Under the pieces are notes generated by a model. The model saw only the letters and a program-made list of their open reading frames with translations, was not told the origin of the DNA and ran no database searches. DNA of 64,000 nt, from positions 1-64,000 of the forward strand of contig VSNK01000002.1 in the NCBI GenBank assembly GCA_009774255.1, written 5' to 3'. This document shows, piece after piece, positions 18,538 to 28,247 of the stretch; positions within the stretch are counted from its first letter, which is position 1, and every line of letters starts with the position of its first letter. Position numbers and translations under genes: made by a program. This DNA comes from Faecalicatena sp. (GTDB lineage: Bacteria; Bacillota; Clostridia; Lachnospirales; Lachnospiraceae).

Positions 18538-19391
18538 CATATTCCGTTATCCGCCAGCATTTCCTGCACGGTCTTTCCATATATCGGGTGACGTTTATAA
18601 GGAGCAATCTCACAGAGCGGCTCCAGAACAAAACGCCGTTTGTGCATCTCTACATGAGGGATGCACAGATCATCCGATTCCAGAACCAGATCATCATAAA
18701 AAATCAGATCCAGATCCAGCGTGCGGGGTCCCCAGCGTATGATCCGCTCTCTTCCTGCCTCCTGTTCCACCCTGTGCAGCGTCTCAAGCAGTTCCTCCGG
18801 CGTGAGCAGCGTGCGCAGTCTCAGACAGGCATTCAGAAAATCCGCCTGATCCGTCACACCATAGGGAGCTGTCTCATAATACCTGGAAACCTTCTCCACC
18901 GCCTTAGCAGCAACTGTTCTGCCCTGTCCGTCCCTGACCGGATATCCCGGCAGGGCACCAAGCGAACTTACGGCCTGGTCCAGCAGGGCTTTCCTGTCTC
19001 CCATATTGGAACCCAGGGCAATATATGCCGTATGCCACTGCCGCAGGATCTCCACGGACACCGATTCCAGCGGAAGCCCGATGGGAGCCCAGGGTTTTTT
19101 CACTTCGATCTCCACCTTTTCCAACCCCGGGATATGAAGCAGCAGTTCTTCCGCCATGCTCTCCGCAGCCCGCTCAATCAGGGAAAAGGTATGTTCTTTC
19201 ATAAAGGTATCCATAAGCCGGCAGATTTCCCCATAGTTAATGGTGGCATTCAGATCATCTGTCTTCCCGGCCTTTCTGATATCCGTATGCAGAACCGCGG
19301 ATACCAGAAATTTCTGTCCCAGCTTATTTTCCTCCGGATATACGCCGTGTCTGGCAAATATCTCCATATTTTCTATCTTAATTTTGTCCAT
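18537..19391 (-). CDS. folBK: Bifunctional dihydroneopterin aldolase / hydroxymethyl-dihydropterin pyrophosphokinase
   Basis: Two consecutive steps of folate synthesis in one 284-residue chain. FolB part 1 to about 118 (IFARHGVYPEEN, NYGEICRLM); FolK part about 122-284 (YIALGSNMGDRKALL, YETAPYGVTDQADFLN, RWGPRTLDLDLIFYDD, IPHVEMHKRRFVLEPL). The start at 19391 follows GGAG at 7 bases; the frame extends to 19469 without a site. Last gene of the folC-folE-folP-folBK operon. The fusion is common in Firmicutes. Confidence 0.96.
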   Translation of the reverse strand: MDKIKIENMEIFARHGVYPEENKLGQKFLVSAVLHTDIRKAGKTDDLNATINYGEICRLMDTFMKEHTFSLIERAAESMAEELLLHIPGLEKVEIEVKKPWAPIGLPLESVSVEILRQWHTAYIALGSNMGDRKALLDQAVSSLGALPGYPVRDGQGRTVAAKAVEKVSRYYETAPYGVTDQADFLNACLRLRTLLTPEELLETLHRVEQEAGRERIIRWGPRTLDLDLIFYDDLVLESDDLCIPHVEMHKRRFVLEPLCEIAPYKRHPIYGKTVQEMLADNGI

Positions 19392-19491
19392 ATCGCATCT
19401 CCATATTTTTACCGCCACAGTAGCGTCTATCCTGATTCTATGGCATCTTCCCCTGTCATTTGAACACATTATGCTCCCGTAGGGTTTTCCG

Positions 19492-20313
19492 TCATTTGAA
19501 CACGTTATGCTCTCGCAGGATCGCTTCCGTCATTTTGACCGCACGTAAATTCTTCTCCACGTCATGCACCCGCACAAAAGAGCATCCGCCCAGTATCCCG
19601 AGCACGGTTGTCACCAGTGTCCCCTCCTCCCGCTGGTCTGCCGGAAGCTCCAGCGTCAGCCCGATAACCGATTTCCTGGATACCCCCAGAAGAATGGGAT
19701 ACCCAAGGCATTCCAGTTCTTTCAGGTTTTTCAGCATTTCCAGATTCATTTCATAAGTTTTTCCAAATCCGATCCCCGGATCCAGAATAATCTGTTCCTC
19801 GGAAATCCCTGCTGCCTTTGCAAGCTTCACAGACTCCCGCAGATCCCCCAGCACGTCCGGGATAAAATCCGTATATTCCGCCTTCTCCCGGTTATGCATC
19901 AGGCAGCAGGGCACGCCCGCCTCTGCGATGACACCGGCCATTCTGCCGTCATATTTCAATCCCCAGATATCGTTGACCAGATCTGCCCCGGCTTCCAGAG
20001 CGGCCCGGGCCACTTCGCTTTTGTATGTATCCACGGATACCGGCACGTCAAAATGTTCTTTCAGACTGCCAATCACCGGTGCGACACGAGCGATTTCCTC
20101 TTCCTCCGAGATCCGCACATAGCCCGGACGCGTGGATTCCCCTCCCACATCCAGAATATCCGCCCCATTCTCTATCATCTTCTGAGCATGCCGCAGCGCC
20201 TCGTCCTCATTCTGAAAACGCCCCCCATCCGAAAACGAATCCGGTGTCACATTCAGGATTCCCATAATATAGGTCCGATGTCCAATGTCAAATGTCTTCC
20301 CGCCTATCTGCAT
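19492..20313 (-). CDS. folP: Dihydropteroate synthase
   Basis: Joins dihydropterin pyrophosphate to p-aminobenzoate; the sulfonamide target. 273-residue TIM barrel with GILNVTPDSFSDGG (18-31), GGESTRPG, DPGIGFGK and a C-terminal SFVRVHDVEKN. AAGGAG precedes the ATG. It lies between folE and folBK in the folate operon. Confidence 0.97.
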   Translation of the reverse strand: MQIGGKTFDIGHRTYIMGILNVTPDSFSDGGRFQNEDEALRHAQKMIENGADILDVGGESTRPGYVRISEEEEIARVAPVIGSLKEHFDVPVSVDTYKSEVARAALEAGADLVNDIWGLKYDGRMAGVIAEAGVPCCLMHNREKAEYTDFIPDVLGDLRESVKLAKAAGISEEQIILDPGIGFGKTYEMNLEMLKNLKELECLGYPILLGVSRKSVIGLTLELPADQREEGTLVTTVLGILGGCSFVRVHDVEKNLRAVKMTEAILREHNVFK

Positions 20314-20352
20314 CTTCTTCTCCTTATCGTTAAAGCTATCACATCCTTTGTC

Positions 20353-20916
20353 TTACTTTCCCGTCCCAAGCATCGCAAAAAAAGTATGCTCCAGCTCCGG
20401 ATACTCCAGAAAGCAGCCTCTTTTGGCCATTGTCACGGTCCTGCTGCCCGGCTTTTTGATTCCCCGCATGGTCATACACATATGCTCTGCTTCGATCAGA
20501 ACCATGGCTCCCCTCGGCTGCAGAAAGCGCATCAGCGCATCCGCAATCTGTCCGGTAAGCTGTTCCTGAATCTGAGGTCTTCTGGCAAAGACCTCTACTG
20601 TCCGCGCCAGCTTGCTCAGCCCCACGACCCTTCCGTCCGGAATATAAGCGATATGTGCCTTTCCAAAAAAAGGCAGCAGGTGATGTTCACAGGTGGAGTA
20701 AAATACAAGATCCTTCTCCAGCACCATCTCATTTTCCTCTGCCTCAAATGTTTTCCGCAGGTGAACCTCCGCCGTCTCATCCAGACCTCCGTAAATCTCT
20801 TCGCACATCCTGGCGATTCTCTCCGGCGTCTCCGCCAGACCTTCCCGATCCGGATCTTCCCCGATTCCTTCCAGCAAAAGCCGAACCGCCTGCCTTACCT
20901 TGTCCTGATCTATCAT
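20353..20916 (-). CDS. folE: GTP cyclohydrolase I
   Basis: First step of pterin synthesis, GTP to dihydroneopterin triphosphate. 187 residues with the zinc motif [13 protein letters not shown] and [15 protein letters not shown], then [16 protein letters not shown]. Starts 3 bases after the folC stop, so translation is probably coupled. Confidence 0.97.
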   Translation of the reverse strand: MIDQDKVRQAVRLLLEGIGEDPDREGLAETPERIARMCEEIYGGLDETAEVHLRKTFEAEENEMVLEKDLVFYSTCEHHLLPFFGKAHIAYIPDGRVVGLSKLARTVEVFARRPQIQEQLTGQIADALMRFLQPRGAMVLIEAEHMCMTMRGIKKPGSRTVTMAKRGCFLEYPELEHTFFAMLGTGK

Positions 20917-20919
20917 CCT

Positions 20920-22275
20920 TTATCCCTCTTCCCTTTTTGTAACCAATTTGTGCGATCGCCCGCACGTCATCTTCGAAGCAGACGGACACCCTCGAAGTAC
21001 CTTCTCTATGACTCTTCCAAGATAAGAAAGAGAACCGAAAGCCAGAATCACGTCTTCCTTTCCCGCCTCATCCAAAGCCTCATCCACCGCCTGCTCAATA
21101 GATTCCATTGCCAGAACCTTCCCTTTACAATAGGGTTCCACGGCAGTTTTCAATTCTTTTGCAGGCAGGGTACGGTTCCGGTCCGGCAGGCTCACCGTAT
21201 AGAGCCTGTCTGCCAGCGGAGCCATAATCTCCCCGATCCTTCCATATTCCTTATCCCGGAATACCCCCATGATGCAAAGGAGCCTCCTCCCCGGGAAATA
21301 TCTTTCCACAGATTTCCGCAGCCATACGGCCCCGGCCTCGTTATGAGCACCGTCCACAATGAATACCGGCTCTTCCGTCACACAGGTAAACCGCCCCGGC
21401 CACTGCGCTTTTTCAAATCCTATGCGGACCGCCTCCTCTGTGATCCTGTTTCCGGTCCTTTCATTCACCGCCCGGACCGCCTCCCATGCGGTCACCGCAT
21501 TTAAAATCTGATAGCTTCCTGACACCCGGATTTTCAAATGCTCCATTCCTCCGTAGGAAAAGGTCTGTCCCAGGTGATCCTCCCGGACAACCACCGCCTC
21601 CTCCGGCCTCGCGAACCTCACCGCGCAGCCGCATTTTGCGGCGCGCCCTTCCAATATCCGCCTGACCTCCGGCTCCTGGGCGGCCGATACGACCGCACAG
21701 CCTGCCTTGATGATTCCGGCTTTCTTTTCCGCGATTTCCTCCACCGTATCTCCCAGAATTCCCATATGGTCCCGGCTGATGGAAGTAAAAACGGCAGCTA
21801 CCGTATTGTTTACAATATTCGTGGCATCCTCCGCGCCGCCCAGCCCGGTCTCCAAGACAACAAGATCACATTGCTTTTTCCTGAAATACAAAAAAGCTAT
21901 TGCGGTCTCAATCTCAAAAACAGTAGGACTCCCAAGTCCTCTTGTCTCCATACGCACAATAGCTTTTTGAACTTCTTCAACCAGTTCTGTAAATTCCGCT
22001 TCCGGAATCCATTTTCCGTCAATCTGGATCCGCTCCAGATAAGAGATCACAGTCGGTGAAATATATCTTCCGGTCCGATAGCCTGCCTCACTCAGAATGG
22101 TAGAAATAAAAGCAAGCACAGACCCTTTCCCGTTCGTTCCCGCAACATGTATGAACCGGAGATCCTCCTGGGGATCTCCAAGCTCACGCAGAAGCTCTCG
22201 AACCGTATCCAAGCCAAGTACACTTCCGTATTTCGACACCTTGTCCAAATATACCCTTGCTTCTTTATAGGTCAC
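20920..22275 (-). CDS. folC: Bifunctional folylpolyglutamate / dihydrofolate synthase
   Basis: Adds glutamate to (dihydro)folates. About 451 residues of the Mur-ligase type: ATP loop HVAGTNGKGSVLAF, SRDHMGILGDT, and C-terminal VDGAHNEAGAVWL. The start is uncertain. A GTG at 22275 (VTYKEARVYL) matches the usual family N terminus and has AAAGGA 12 bases upstream; an in-frame ATG at 22323 would add 16 residues but has no visible site. First gene of the folate operon. Confidence 0.93.
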   Translation of the reverse strand: MTYKEARVYLDKVSKYGSVLGLDTVRELLRELGDPQEDLRFIHVAGTNGKGSVLAFISTILSEAGYRTGRYISPTVISYLERIQIDGKWIPEAEFTELVEEVQKAIVRMETRGLGSPTVFEIETAIAFLYFRKKQCDLVVLETGLGGAEDATNIVNNTVAAVFTSISRDHMGILGDTVEEIAEKKAGIIKAGCAVVSAAQEPEVRRILEGRAAKCGCAVRFARPEEAVVVREDHLGQTFSYGGMEHLKIRVSGSYQILNAVTAWEAVRAVNERTGNRITEEAVRIGFEKAQWPGRFTCVTEEPVFIVDGAHNEAGAVWLRKSVERYFPGRRLLCIMGVFRDKEYGRIGEIMAPLADRLYTVSLPDRNRTLPAKELKTAVEPYCKGKVLAMESIEQAVDEALDEAGKEDVILAFGSLSYLGRVIEKVLRGCPSASKMTCGRSHKLVTKREEG

Positions 22276-22421
22276 GTTATTTTCGTTTCCTTTCCGCTCA
22301 TTTTCTTTTGCCGCGACAGTCATTTATCGTTTGGCCAAAGCACTTTCCTGGCATACCCCGGACTGCCGCTGTCAATCATCATAACACTTCCCGCACAATC
22401 ATACAAGTGAAAAATAAAAAT

Positions 22422-23816
22422 CTACCCATTCTCACCTCTGCGCCTTGCCAGCTCCGCTACATTTTCTTCCACACGTGCTTTATTTAGCGGATAGATAAAG
22501 AGCAGCGCAAGTGCCACCGCGCCGAGGCCGATTGCCGGAATGATACAGGACAGGCTGAAAATTCCGGATGTGACCCCAGGGTCAAACGCAGTCTCCTGGG
22601 TATAGCCGATCATACTCAGCAGCCCGCCGATCATGCCGGAGGAAAATGCCTGTCCCAGCTTCCTTGCGAAAGAGTACACTGAATAAATTGTTCCGTCTTC
22701 CCGCACACCGTTCTTTACCTCCGCGTCATCGATCACATCCGTGATCATGGCCCAGATCACCGTATTAAAAAATCCAAGCCCCACATAGGCCAGTGTGTAG
22801 AACATCACGTATACATAAGGATTCTGAGGTTTTACGAAGAGACAGAGCAGATACACGGCCGCTCCAAACGCACAGGATACGATCGAAAGCTCTTTCTTTC
22901 CAAATCGCGCGGCCAGCCTCGAAGCCAGGGGCGCACAGATCACGAGCATGACAACACTTCCGGAAAGCGCCGAGACAGACTGTGCAGCCGCGGAGCCATA
23001 ATAGTTCGGGAATACATAGCCTGCCATTCCCTGCATGCCAAGCATCCCCAAAAGCAGCAGGATCGCCGCCGCGATAATGCCGAGCAGGGCACGGTTGGTC
23101 ACCAGGCTCTTCAGCAGCTTCCCGATCTCCAGCTTCTGATTATTGGCTTCTACCGGCACACGTTCCCGCACGAGACGGAAGCATAACAGATAACAGATAA
23201 TGGCCAGTACACTGAACACACCGGCAATGATTGTCATACGGGAACCGGAAAGCACGGTATTGCCGTCAACCACTACAAAAGCCACCATCGGTGTCCCCAC
23301 TCCGATCACAAGCCCCGCAAGCGTCGCCCCGATGGTACGCCAGGTGGAAAGCTCCGCGCGGTGCTTTGGATCCGCGGAAACAGCCGACGCCATAGAGCCA
23401 TAAGGAATATTGATAGACGTATAGAAAATAGAGCCCCACAAAATATACGTAACCACCATCCAGACGATCCGGAACCCGTAGGACATTTCCGCAAATGCAG
23501 ACTGATAGATCAGAAATGAGGCGATTGCCACCGGCCCGCACATCCGCTTGATCCATGGCCTGAATTTCCCGTCCTTTGTCGGTTTTGACCGGTCTACGAT
23601 CTGCCCCATGGTCACATCTGTCACCGCGTCCACAAACCGGGCCGCCATCATCAAAAATCCCACGACCGCCGCCGATACCCCCATCACATCCGTATAAAAT
23701 TTCAGCATAAAAGAAGAAGACAGGATAAATGTAAAATCGTTTCCAAAATCTCCGAACATATATCCCAGCTTATCTTTCATGCCGAATGGCTCTATGGCCG
23801 TTTTTTCTTTTTCCAT
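22422..23816 (-). CDS. GPH-family sugar:cation symporter
   Basis: 464-residue integral membrane protein of the glycoside-pentoside-hexuronide family (MelB-like): N-terminal LGYMFGDFGNDFTF, then the family signature around ARFVDAVTDVTMGQIVDRSKPTKDGKFRPWI, and about 12 hydrophobic segments. It should import a sugar with Na+ or H+. The substrate cannot be read from sequence, and no glycosidase or sugar regulator lies nearby. It is a single gene between the folate operon and proA. Confidence 0.88.
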   Translation of the reverse strand: MEKEKTAIEPFGMKDKLGYMFGDFGNDFTFILSSSFMLKFYTDVMGVSAAVVGFLMMAARFVDAVTDVTMGQIVDRSKPTKDGKFRPWIKRMCGPVAIASFLIYQSAFAEMSYGFRIVWMVVTYILWGSIFYTSINIPYGSMASAVSADPKHRAELSTWRTIGATLAGLVIGVGTPMVAFVVVDGNTVLSGSRMTIIAGVFSVLAIICYLLCFRLVRERVPVEANNQKLEIGKLLKSLVTNRALLGIIAAAILLLLGMLGMQGMAGYVFPNYYGSAAAQSVSALSGSVVMLVICAPLASRLAARFGKKELSIVSCAFGAAVYLLCLFVKPQNPYVYVMFYTLAYVGLGFFNTVIWAMITDVIDDAEVKNGVREDGTIYSVYSFARKLGQAFSSGMIGGLLSMIGYTQETAFDPGVTSGIFSLSCIIPAIGLGAVALALLFIYPLNKARVEENVAELARRRGENG

Positions 23817-23965
23817 ATCATTTCCCCTTTTCTCATGAAATTCTCTCAGAAGATTCTCCGCCGCGATTCACGGTGCGTTACTCTTCTTCTGCTTATTTCA
23901 GATATTTTGCACAGAATATCCACTCCTATGCATATCAGGGAAATGAAAATCTTTTTGGAAATTTT

Positions 23966-25216
23966 TTACTCTCGTATCTGTCCGCTGCCGAATATGATAT
24001 ATTTCGTTGAGGTCAGTGCTTCAAGCCCCATCGGTCCTCTCGCATGGAGCTTCTGCGTACTGATTCCGATTTCCGCACCGAACCCGAACTCAAACCCGTC
24101 CGTAAACCGGGTGGAGGCATTGACATAGACCGCCGCCGCATCCACCTCATCCTGGAATTTCAGCGCGTGATCATAATCCTTTGTGATGATCGATTCCGAG
24201 TGCCCGGTATTATATCTGTTGATATGCGCAATGGCCTCGTCAATGGAATCTACGATCTTCACAGAGATCACGGCATCCAGATATTCGGTCCCCCAGTCCT
24301 CTTCCGAGGCCGGAACGATCCCGGGCACAAGCTCACGGGCACGCTCATCCCCCCGGATCTCTACCTGGTGGGATTTCAGACGTTCCACGATCCGGGGCAA
24401 TGCCGCTTTTGCCGCTTCCGCGTGGATGACCAGAGATTCACAGGCATTGCACACGCCCATACGCTGGGTCTTGGCATTTTCAATGATATCCACTGCCATA
24501 TTAATATCTGCACTGGCATCCACAAAAATGTGGCAGTTTCCGGTGCCTGTTTCGATGACAGGAACCGTGCTGTTCTCCACCACATTGGCGATCAGCCCTG
24601 CGCCTCCCCTTGGAATCAGTACATCAATAAATTCATGAAGCTTCATCATCTCTCCGACCGTTTTTCTGCTGGTATCCTCCACCAGAAGGATCGCGTCCTG
24701 AGGCAGTTCCGCCTTTTTCAGCCCATCCTTGATGACGCTTACGATCGCCAGGTTGGAATGGATCGCATCGCTCCCGCCACGCAGGATCACCGCATTTCCG
24801 GTCTTAAAGCAAAGCCCGAAGGCATCTGCCGTAACATTCGGCCTGGATTCATAGATAATTCCCGCCACGCCCAGCGGAACCCGCCTCTTTCCGATGCGCA
24901 GCCCGTTTGGCCGCGTCTTCATGCTCAGCACTTCCCCGATCGGGTCTTCCAATGCCGCCACCTGTCTCAGTCCCTCCGCCATGTCCGCGATCCTCTGCTC
25001 CGTCAGGCGGAGACGGTCAATCAGAGACTGCTTGACTCCTTTTTCCTCCGCTGCCTTTAGATCCTTCTCATTCTCTTCCAGCAGATATGCGCTGCGGGAA
25101 CACAATTCCTCAGCCACTGCCAGAAGTCCTCTGTTCTTCTCTTCGGTTCCCAGCTTTGCACACAGCCGGGAAGCGTCCTTCGCGCGTCTCCCAAGTGTCC
25201 GAATATCCTTTTCCAT
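23966..25216 (-). CDS. proA: Glutamate-5-semialdehyde dehydrogenase (gamma-glutamyl phosphate reductase)
   Basis: Second step of proline synthesis, NADPH-dependent. 416 residues of the aldehyde-dehydrogenase fold; catalytic cysteine in [11 protein letters not shown], plus [14 protein letters not shown] and the C-terminal [26 protein letters not shown]. Downstream of proB by 156 bp; the gap shows no gene. No proC in the window. Confidence 0.97.
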   Translation of the reverse strand: MEKDIRTLGRRAKDASRLCAKLGTEEKNRGLLAVAEELCSRSAYLLEENEKDLKAAEEKGVKQSLIDRLRLTEQRIADMAEGLRQVAALEDPIGEVLSMKTRPNGLRIGKRRVPLGVAGIIYESRPNVTADAFGLCFKTGNAVILRGGSDAIHSNLAIVSVIKDGLKKAELPQDAILLVEDTSRKTVGEMMKLHEFIDVLIPRGGAGLIANVVENSTVPVIETGTGNCHIFVDASADINMAVDIIENAKTQRMGVCNACESLVIHAEAAKAALPRIVERLKSHQVEIRGDERARELVPGIVPASEEDWGTEYLDAVISVKIVDSIDEAIAHINRYNTGHSESIITKDYDHALKFQDEVDAAAVYVNASTRFTDGFEFGFGAEIGISTQKLHARGPMGLEALTSTKYIIFGSGQIRE

Positions 25217-25372
25217 TCGTTGAATCCTTCCTTTCTCATACCGTATCTGCCTGATTCTCCCTCACAGATACCCCTCTATCCAGTCCTGAAAAGTCACTTC
25301 ATACTGGTACTACAATCATCACTTTCCATGTTTCCCTTGATATTCTCATCTATCCTGCCCTAAGCAGCCGCC

Positions 25373-26284
25373 TCAAACTGACTGCTTTTTCTCATTTTCC
25401 GCTTTTCTTACCTTTTTGGACTGCCTTCTGAACTGTGCTCGCTCCGGTGACAGTTCATCTTCTACGGCTTTCCCATGCTCCTTCGACAGAAATAACGTTC
25501 CGATCTTTTTTCCTGCCATGATATCATTGATGGCATAGATATTGTCCCCGCTCGCGATCACCATATCCGCGCCGGAATGAGTCACAATCTTTGCAGCATT
25601 GACCTTGGTGGACATCCCGCCGGTCCCAAAGTCGCTGGAAGCCCCCTTCGCCATATGCTCCAGCTTTTCATCAATTTTTACTACCGTGTGAATAAAACGG
25701 GCATGCGGATTCTGCTTTGGATCATCGGTATACAACCCCTCAATATCCGACATCAGGATCAGCAGGTCCGCCTCCACAAGCTCCGCCACATTTGCCGCCA
25801 GAGTATCGTTATCACCGAAATTCCCATATGCCAGCTCATCCACGGAAATGGCGTCATTCTCATTGACGATGGGCACCACATTCATACGGAACAGCTCGTC
25901 AAAGGTACGCTTTGCGTTCTTGCGGCATTCCTCATTAGTCACTGATTCTTTTGTAAGCAATACCTGTGCCGTAAGCTGGCTGTATTCATTGAACAACTTT
26001 TCGTAGATCATCATCAGCCGTGCCTGGCCTACCGCCGCACAGGCCTGTTTGGCCGCCTCCGTATCCGGCCGCCTCTCAAGCCCCAGGGCCGCCCTGCCGA
26101 CACCTACCGCACCGGAGGATACAACAATGACCTCTTTCCCTTTATTCCTCAGGTTGATCAGGATACGCACAAATTTTTCCAGCTTTTCCAGATTGATATT
26201 CCCGGTCTCCTCATAGGTGATCGTGGTGGTCCCTACTTTGATGACGATTCTTTTTTTCTGCCGTAAGATTTCTTTTCTGTCCAT
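25373..26284 (-). CDS. proB: Glutamate 5-kinase, short form without PUA domain
   Basis: Phosphorylates glutamate in proline synthesis. 303 residues; amino-acid kinase fold with KVGTTTITYE, VSSGAVGVGRAALG, NENDAIS and GTGGMSTKV. It ends about 60 residues earlier than E. coli ProB because the C-terminal PUA domain is absent; the tail is a basic stretch (RRQSKKVRKAENEKKQ). Start at 26284 follows GGGAG at 5 bases. Order adh-proB-proA, 23 bases after adh. Confidence 0.95.
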   Translation of the reverse strand: MDRKEILRQKKRIVIKVGTTTITYEETGNINLEKLEKFVRILINLRNKGKEVIVVSSGAVGVGRAALGLERRPDTEAAKQACAAVGQARLMMIYEKLFNEYSQLTAQVLLTKESVTNEECRKNAKRTFDELFRMNVVPIVNENDAISVDELAYGNFGDNDTLAANVAELVEADLLILMSDIEGLYTDDPKQNPHARFIHTVVKIDEKLEHMAKGASSDFGTGGMSTKVNAAKIVTHSGADMVIASGDNIYAINDIMAGKKIGTLFLSKEHGKAVEDELSPERAQFRRQSKKVRKAENEKKQSV

Positions 26285-26307
26285 GACTTCTCCCTTACCA
26301 AACCTTC

Positions 26308-27486
26308 TTATCGTGCCTGCATATAGATTTGATAAATATCCTCCTGATCCAGCTTCTTCACACAGCCGATTGTCCTGCCGCCGTCGAAGCTGCATTTCCT
26401 TGCAAGCTCCCGGATCTCTTCCTCTGTCGGCTCGATCCCCAGTTCTTTCAGATTCGTCGGCATCTCTATGGACCGGTAAAATTCCTCCATCGCTTCAATG
26501 CCCTTTTCGGCAGTTTCCAGCGGGTCTTTGGTCTCTTCCACACCCATGACCCGCACGGCAAACCGGGCGAACCGTTCCGGCCTCGCGTCCATCACATACC
26601 GCGCCCAGCTTCCCCAAACGGCGGCCAGCCCGGCCCCATGGGCCACATCATACATGCCGCCCAGCTCATGCTCGAGCTGGTGGGATGCCCAGTCTCCCCC
26701 GTCCGTTCCGCAGCCTGTCAGTCCGTTGTGGGAAAGGCTTCCCGCCCACATCACTTCCGCTCTCGCATCATAATCCCGGGGATGCTCCAGCAAGATTTTC
26801 GCGTTCCTCATGACCGTGCGGATCAGATGTTCGCTGAACCCGTCCGTCAATTCCATATTATCCGCCTGGTTCAGATAGCGCTCCATGGTATGCATCATGA
26901 TATCCACACAGCCGCTCTCTGTCTGGTAAGCCGGCAGCGTCATCGTCAGTTCCGGATTCATAACCGCGAATTTCGGACGGACATAATTGCTGCTGTAACC
27001 TCGCTTGATCCATCCCTCCTCGTTGGTGATGACCGAAGAATCACTCATCTCAGAGCCGGCCGCGGCAATGGTCAATACCACGCCCAGCGGAAGGCAGCCT
27101 TCGGCCTTTCTTTTCCGGGCATAAAAGTCCCACACATCCCCTTCATTGGCCACGCCATATCCGATAGCCTTCGCCGAATCAATGACACTTCCGCCGCCCA
27201 CGGCCAGGATAAAGTCCACCGATTCCTTTTTGCACAGCGCGATTCCTTCGTATACAAGGGAAAGTCTCGGATTCGGCACCACACCGCCCAGGGAAACATA
27301 CTCCACCCCTGCATTTTCCAATGCTTCACAGATCCGATCCAGCAGGCCGCTCTTTTTCACACTCCCGCTTCCGTAATGCACCAGCACCTTGCGGCATCCG
27401 CATTCTCGAACCAGTTCTCCTGTCCGAAGCTCCGTCCCTTTTCCGAATACCACCCTGGTAGGCGCATAATAATTAAAGTTTTCCAT
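26308..27486 (-). CDS. Iron-containing alcohol dehydrogenase (butanol-dehydrogenase type)
   Basis: 392 residues, group III alcohol dehydrogenase close to BdhA/YqhD. N-terminal nucleotide domain with AVGGGSVIDSAKAI; metal ligands in SGCVDIMMHTMERYL and ASHQLEHELGGMYDVAHGAGLA (Asp, three His). It probably reduces an aldehyde with NADPH. Start at 27486 follows AAAGGAG at 8 bases. It precedes proB by 23 bases and may be cotranscribed, although the functional link to proline synthesis is not obvious. Confidence 0.92.
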   Translation of the reverse strand: MENFNYYAPTRVVFGKGTELRTGELVRECGCRKVLVHYGSGSVKKSGLLDRICEALENAGVEYVSLGGVVPNPRLSLVYEGIALCKKESVDFILAVGGGSVIDSAKAIGYGVANEGDVWDFYARKRKAEGCLPLGVVLTIAAAGSEMSDSSVITNEEGWIKRGYSSNYVRPKFAVMNPELTMTLPAYQTESGCVDIMMHTMERYLNQADNMELTDGFSEHLIRTVMRNAKILLEHPRDYDARAEVMWAGSLSHNGLTGCGTDGGDWASHQLEHELGGMYDVAHGAGLAAVWGSWARYVMDARPERFARFAVRVMGVEETKDPLETAEKGIEAMEEFYRSIEMPTNLKELGIEPTEEEIRELARKCSFDGGRTIGCVKKLDQEDIYQIYMQAR

Positions 27487-27513
27487 TTCATAATCTCCTT
27501 TATGTATTAATCC

Positions 27514-27647
27514 GTAACTACTCAGCACAGGATAGCGCATTTACTGCGCTATCCGTATGAAAACGTATAAATCGCAAGAGCAATCCCCATTGCCGAAGGC
27601 AATTTTCATGGGATTGCGGCGTAACTACGAAGGTACTGAGTAGTTAC
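27514..27647. repeat. Family A structured repeat, copy A4 (134 bp, diverged)
   Basis: Terminal inverted repeat GTAACTACTCAG...CTGAGTAGTTAC. Inner hairpins GATAGCGCA...TGCGCTATC and GCAATCCC...GGGATTGC enclosing GCCGAAGGCAATTTTC, then GCGTAAC, the same order of parts as in A3. It fills most of the gap between the isochorismatase gene and adh. The rest (27648-27722) holds only a weak imperfect hairpin. Confidence 0.75.
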
Positions 27648-27722
27648 ATAAATCCCTAACTTCTCAGAACAGCAGACCTCAGCCCCGTCTGCCTTGCAGA
27701 CTATCTGCTGCTACGCAACTCC

Positions 27723-28247
27723 TTACTCCACAATCTCCACCTGACACATTTTCATGGCATTCAATGCCTGTACATGGCTTTCAGGCGTCACCCCCGCGCA
27801 GCAGGACGCATCCACGATGACCGGCACCTCCGGCAGGCAGGCTTTTAACAATAATGCGTTCGAGATGACGCAGATATCCGTACACAGCCCCACCAGGGTA
27901 ATGCTTTCGATCGGGCCGTCGGTTTCGTGACAGGCTTTCAGCTTCTGCCCCAGCTCTTCACTCCCAAAGGCCGGCTTATCGATCGGATCTTCCGCAATCA
28001 GCTCCCGGATCTCCTGACAGAGTTCCCATCCTTTTGTTCCCCGGATACAGTGTTCTACCGGAAGCTTCTTTCCCTCCTGGGTGTCCAAGTAATTCGCCTC
28101 GTGAGTATCCCGGGTTGCAATCACCAAACCGTCAAAATCCCGGATCTTTTGAACCACCAGAGGTACAATCTTGACCGCCTCCGGCGTTCCGAGCGCGCCG
28201 TCAATAAAATCATTCTGCATATCCACAACTACAAGTACCTTCATCAT
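27723..28247 (-). CDS. Isochorismatase-fold cysteine hydrolase (nicotinamidase-like)
   Basis: 174 residues with the complete catalytic triad of the family: Asp in VVDMQNDFI, Lys in PIDKPAFGS and Cys in VGLCTDICV. The nearest activities are nicotinamidase or another amidase; the substrate is uncertain. Its ATG overlaps the stop of the upstream GTPase-NYN gene (ATGATGA), with GGAGG in the preceding codons, so it is translationally coupled. Stand-alone small hydrolases of this type are common in Lachnospiraceae. Confidence 0.88.
   Translation of the reverse strand: MMKVLVVVDMQNDFIDGALGTPEAVKIVPLVVQKIRDFDGLVIATRDTHEANYLDTQEGKKLPVEHCIRGTKGWELCQEIRELIAEDPIDKPAFGSEELGQKLKACHETDGPIESITLVGLCTDICVISNALLLKACLPEVPVIVDASCCAGVTPESHVQALNAMKMCQVEIVE

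Noticed and set aside
19564..21504. 646-codon plus-strand frame across the folate operon
   Set aside because: It runs antisense through folP, folE and folC, has no RBS and no domain-like sequence.
23868..23882. Family A remnant upstream of the symporter gene (ATTCACGGTGCGTTAC)
   Set aside because: Only 10-15 bases resemble element ends and no hairpin partner is present; chance is likely.
27655..27722. Terminator after the isochorismatase-fold gene
   Set aside because: The AGCAGAC/GTCTGC hairpins are imperfect and no T tract follows on the minus strand.
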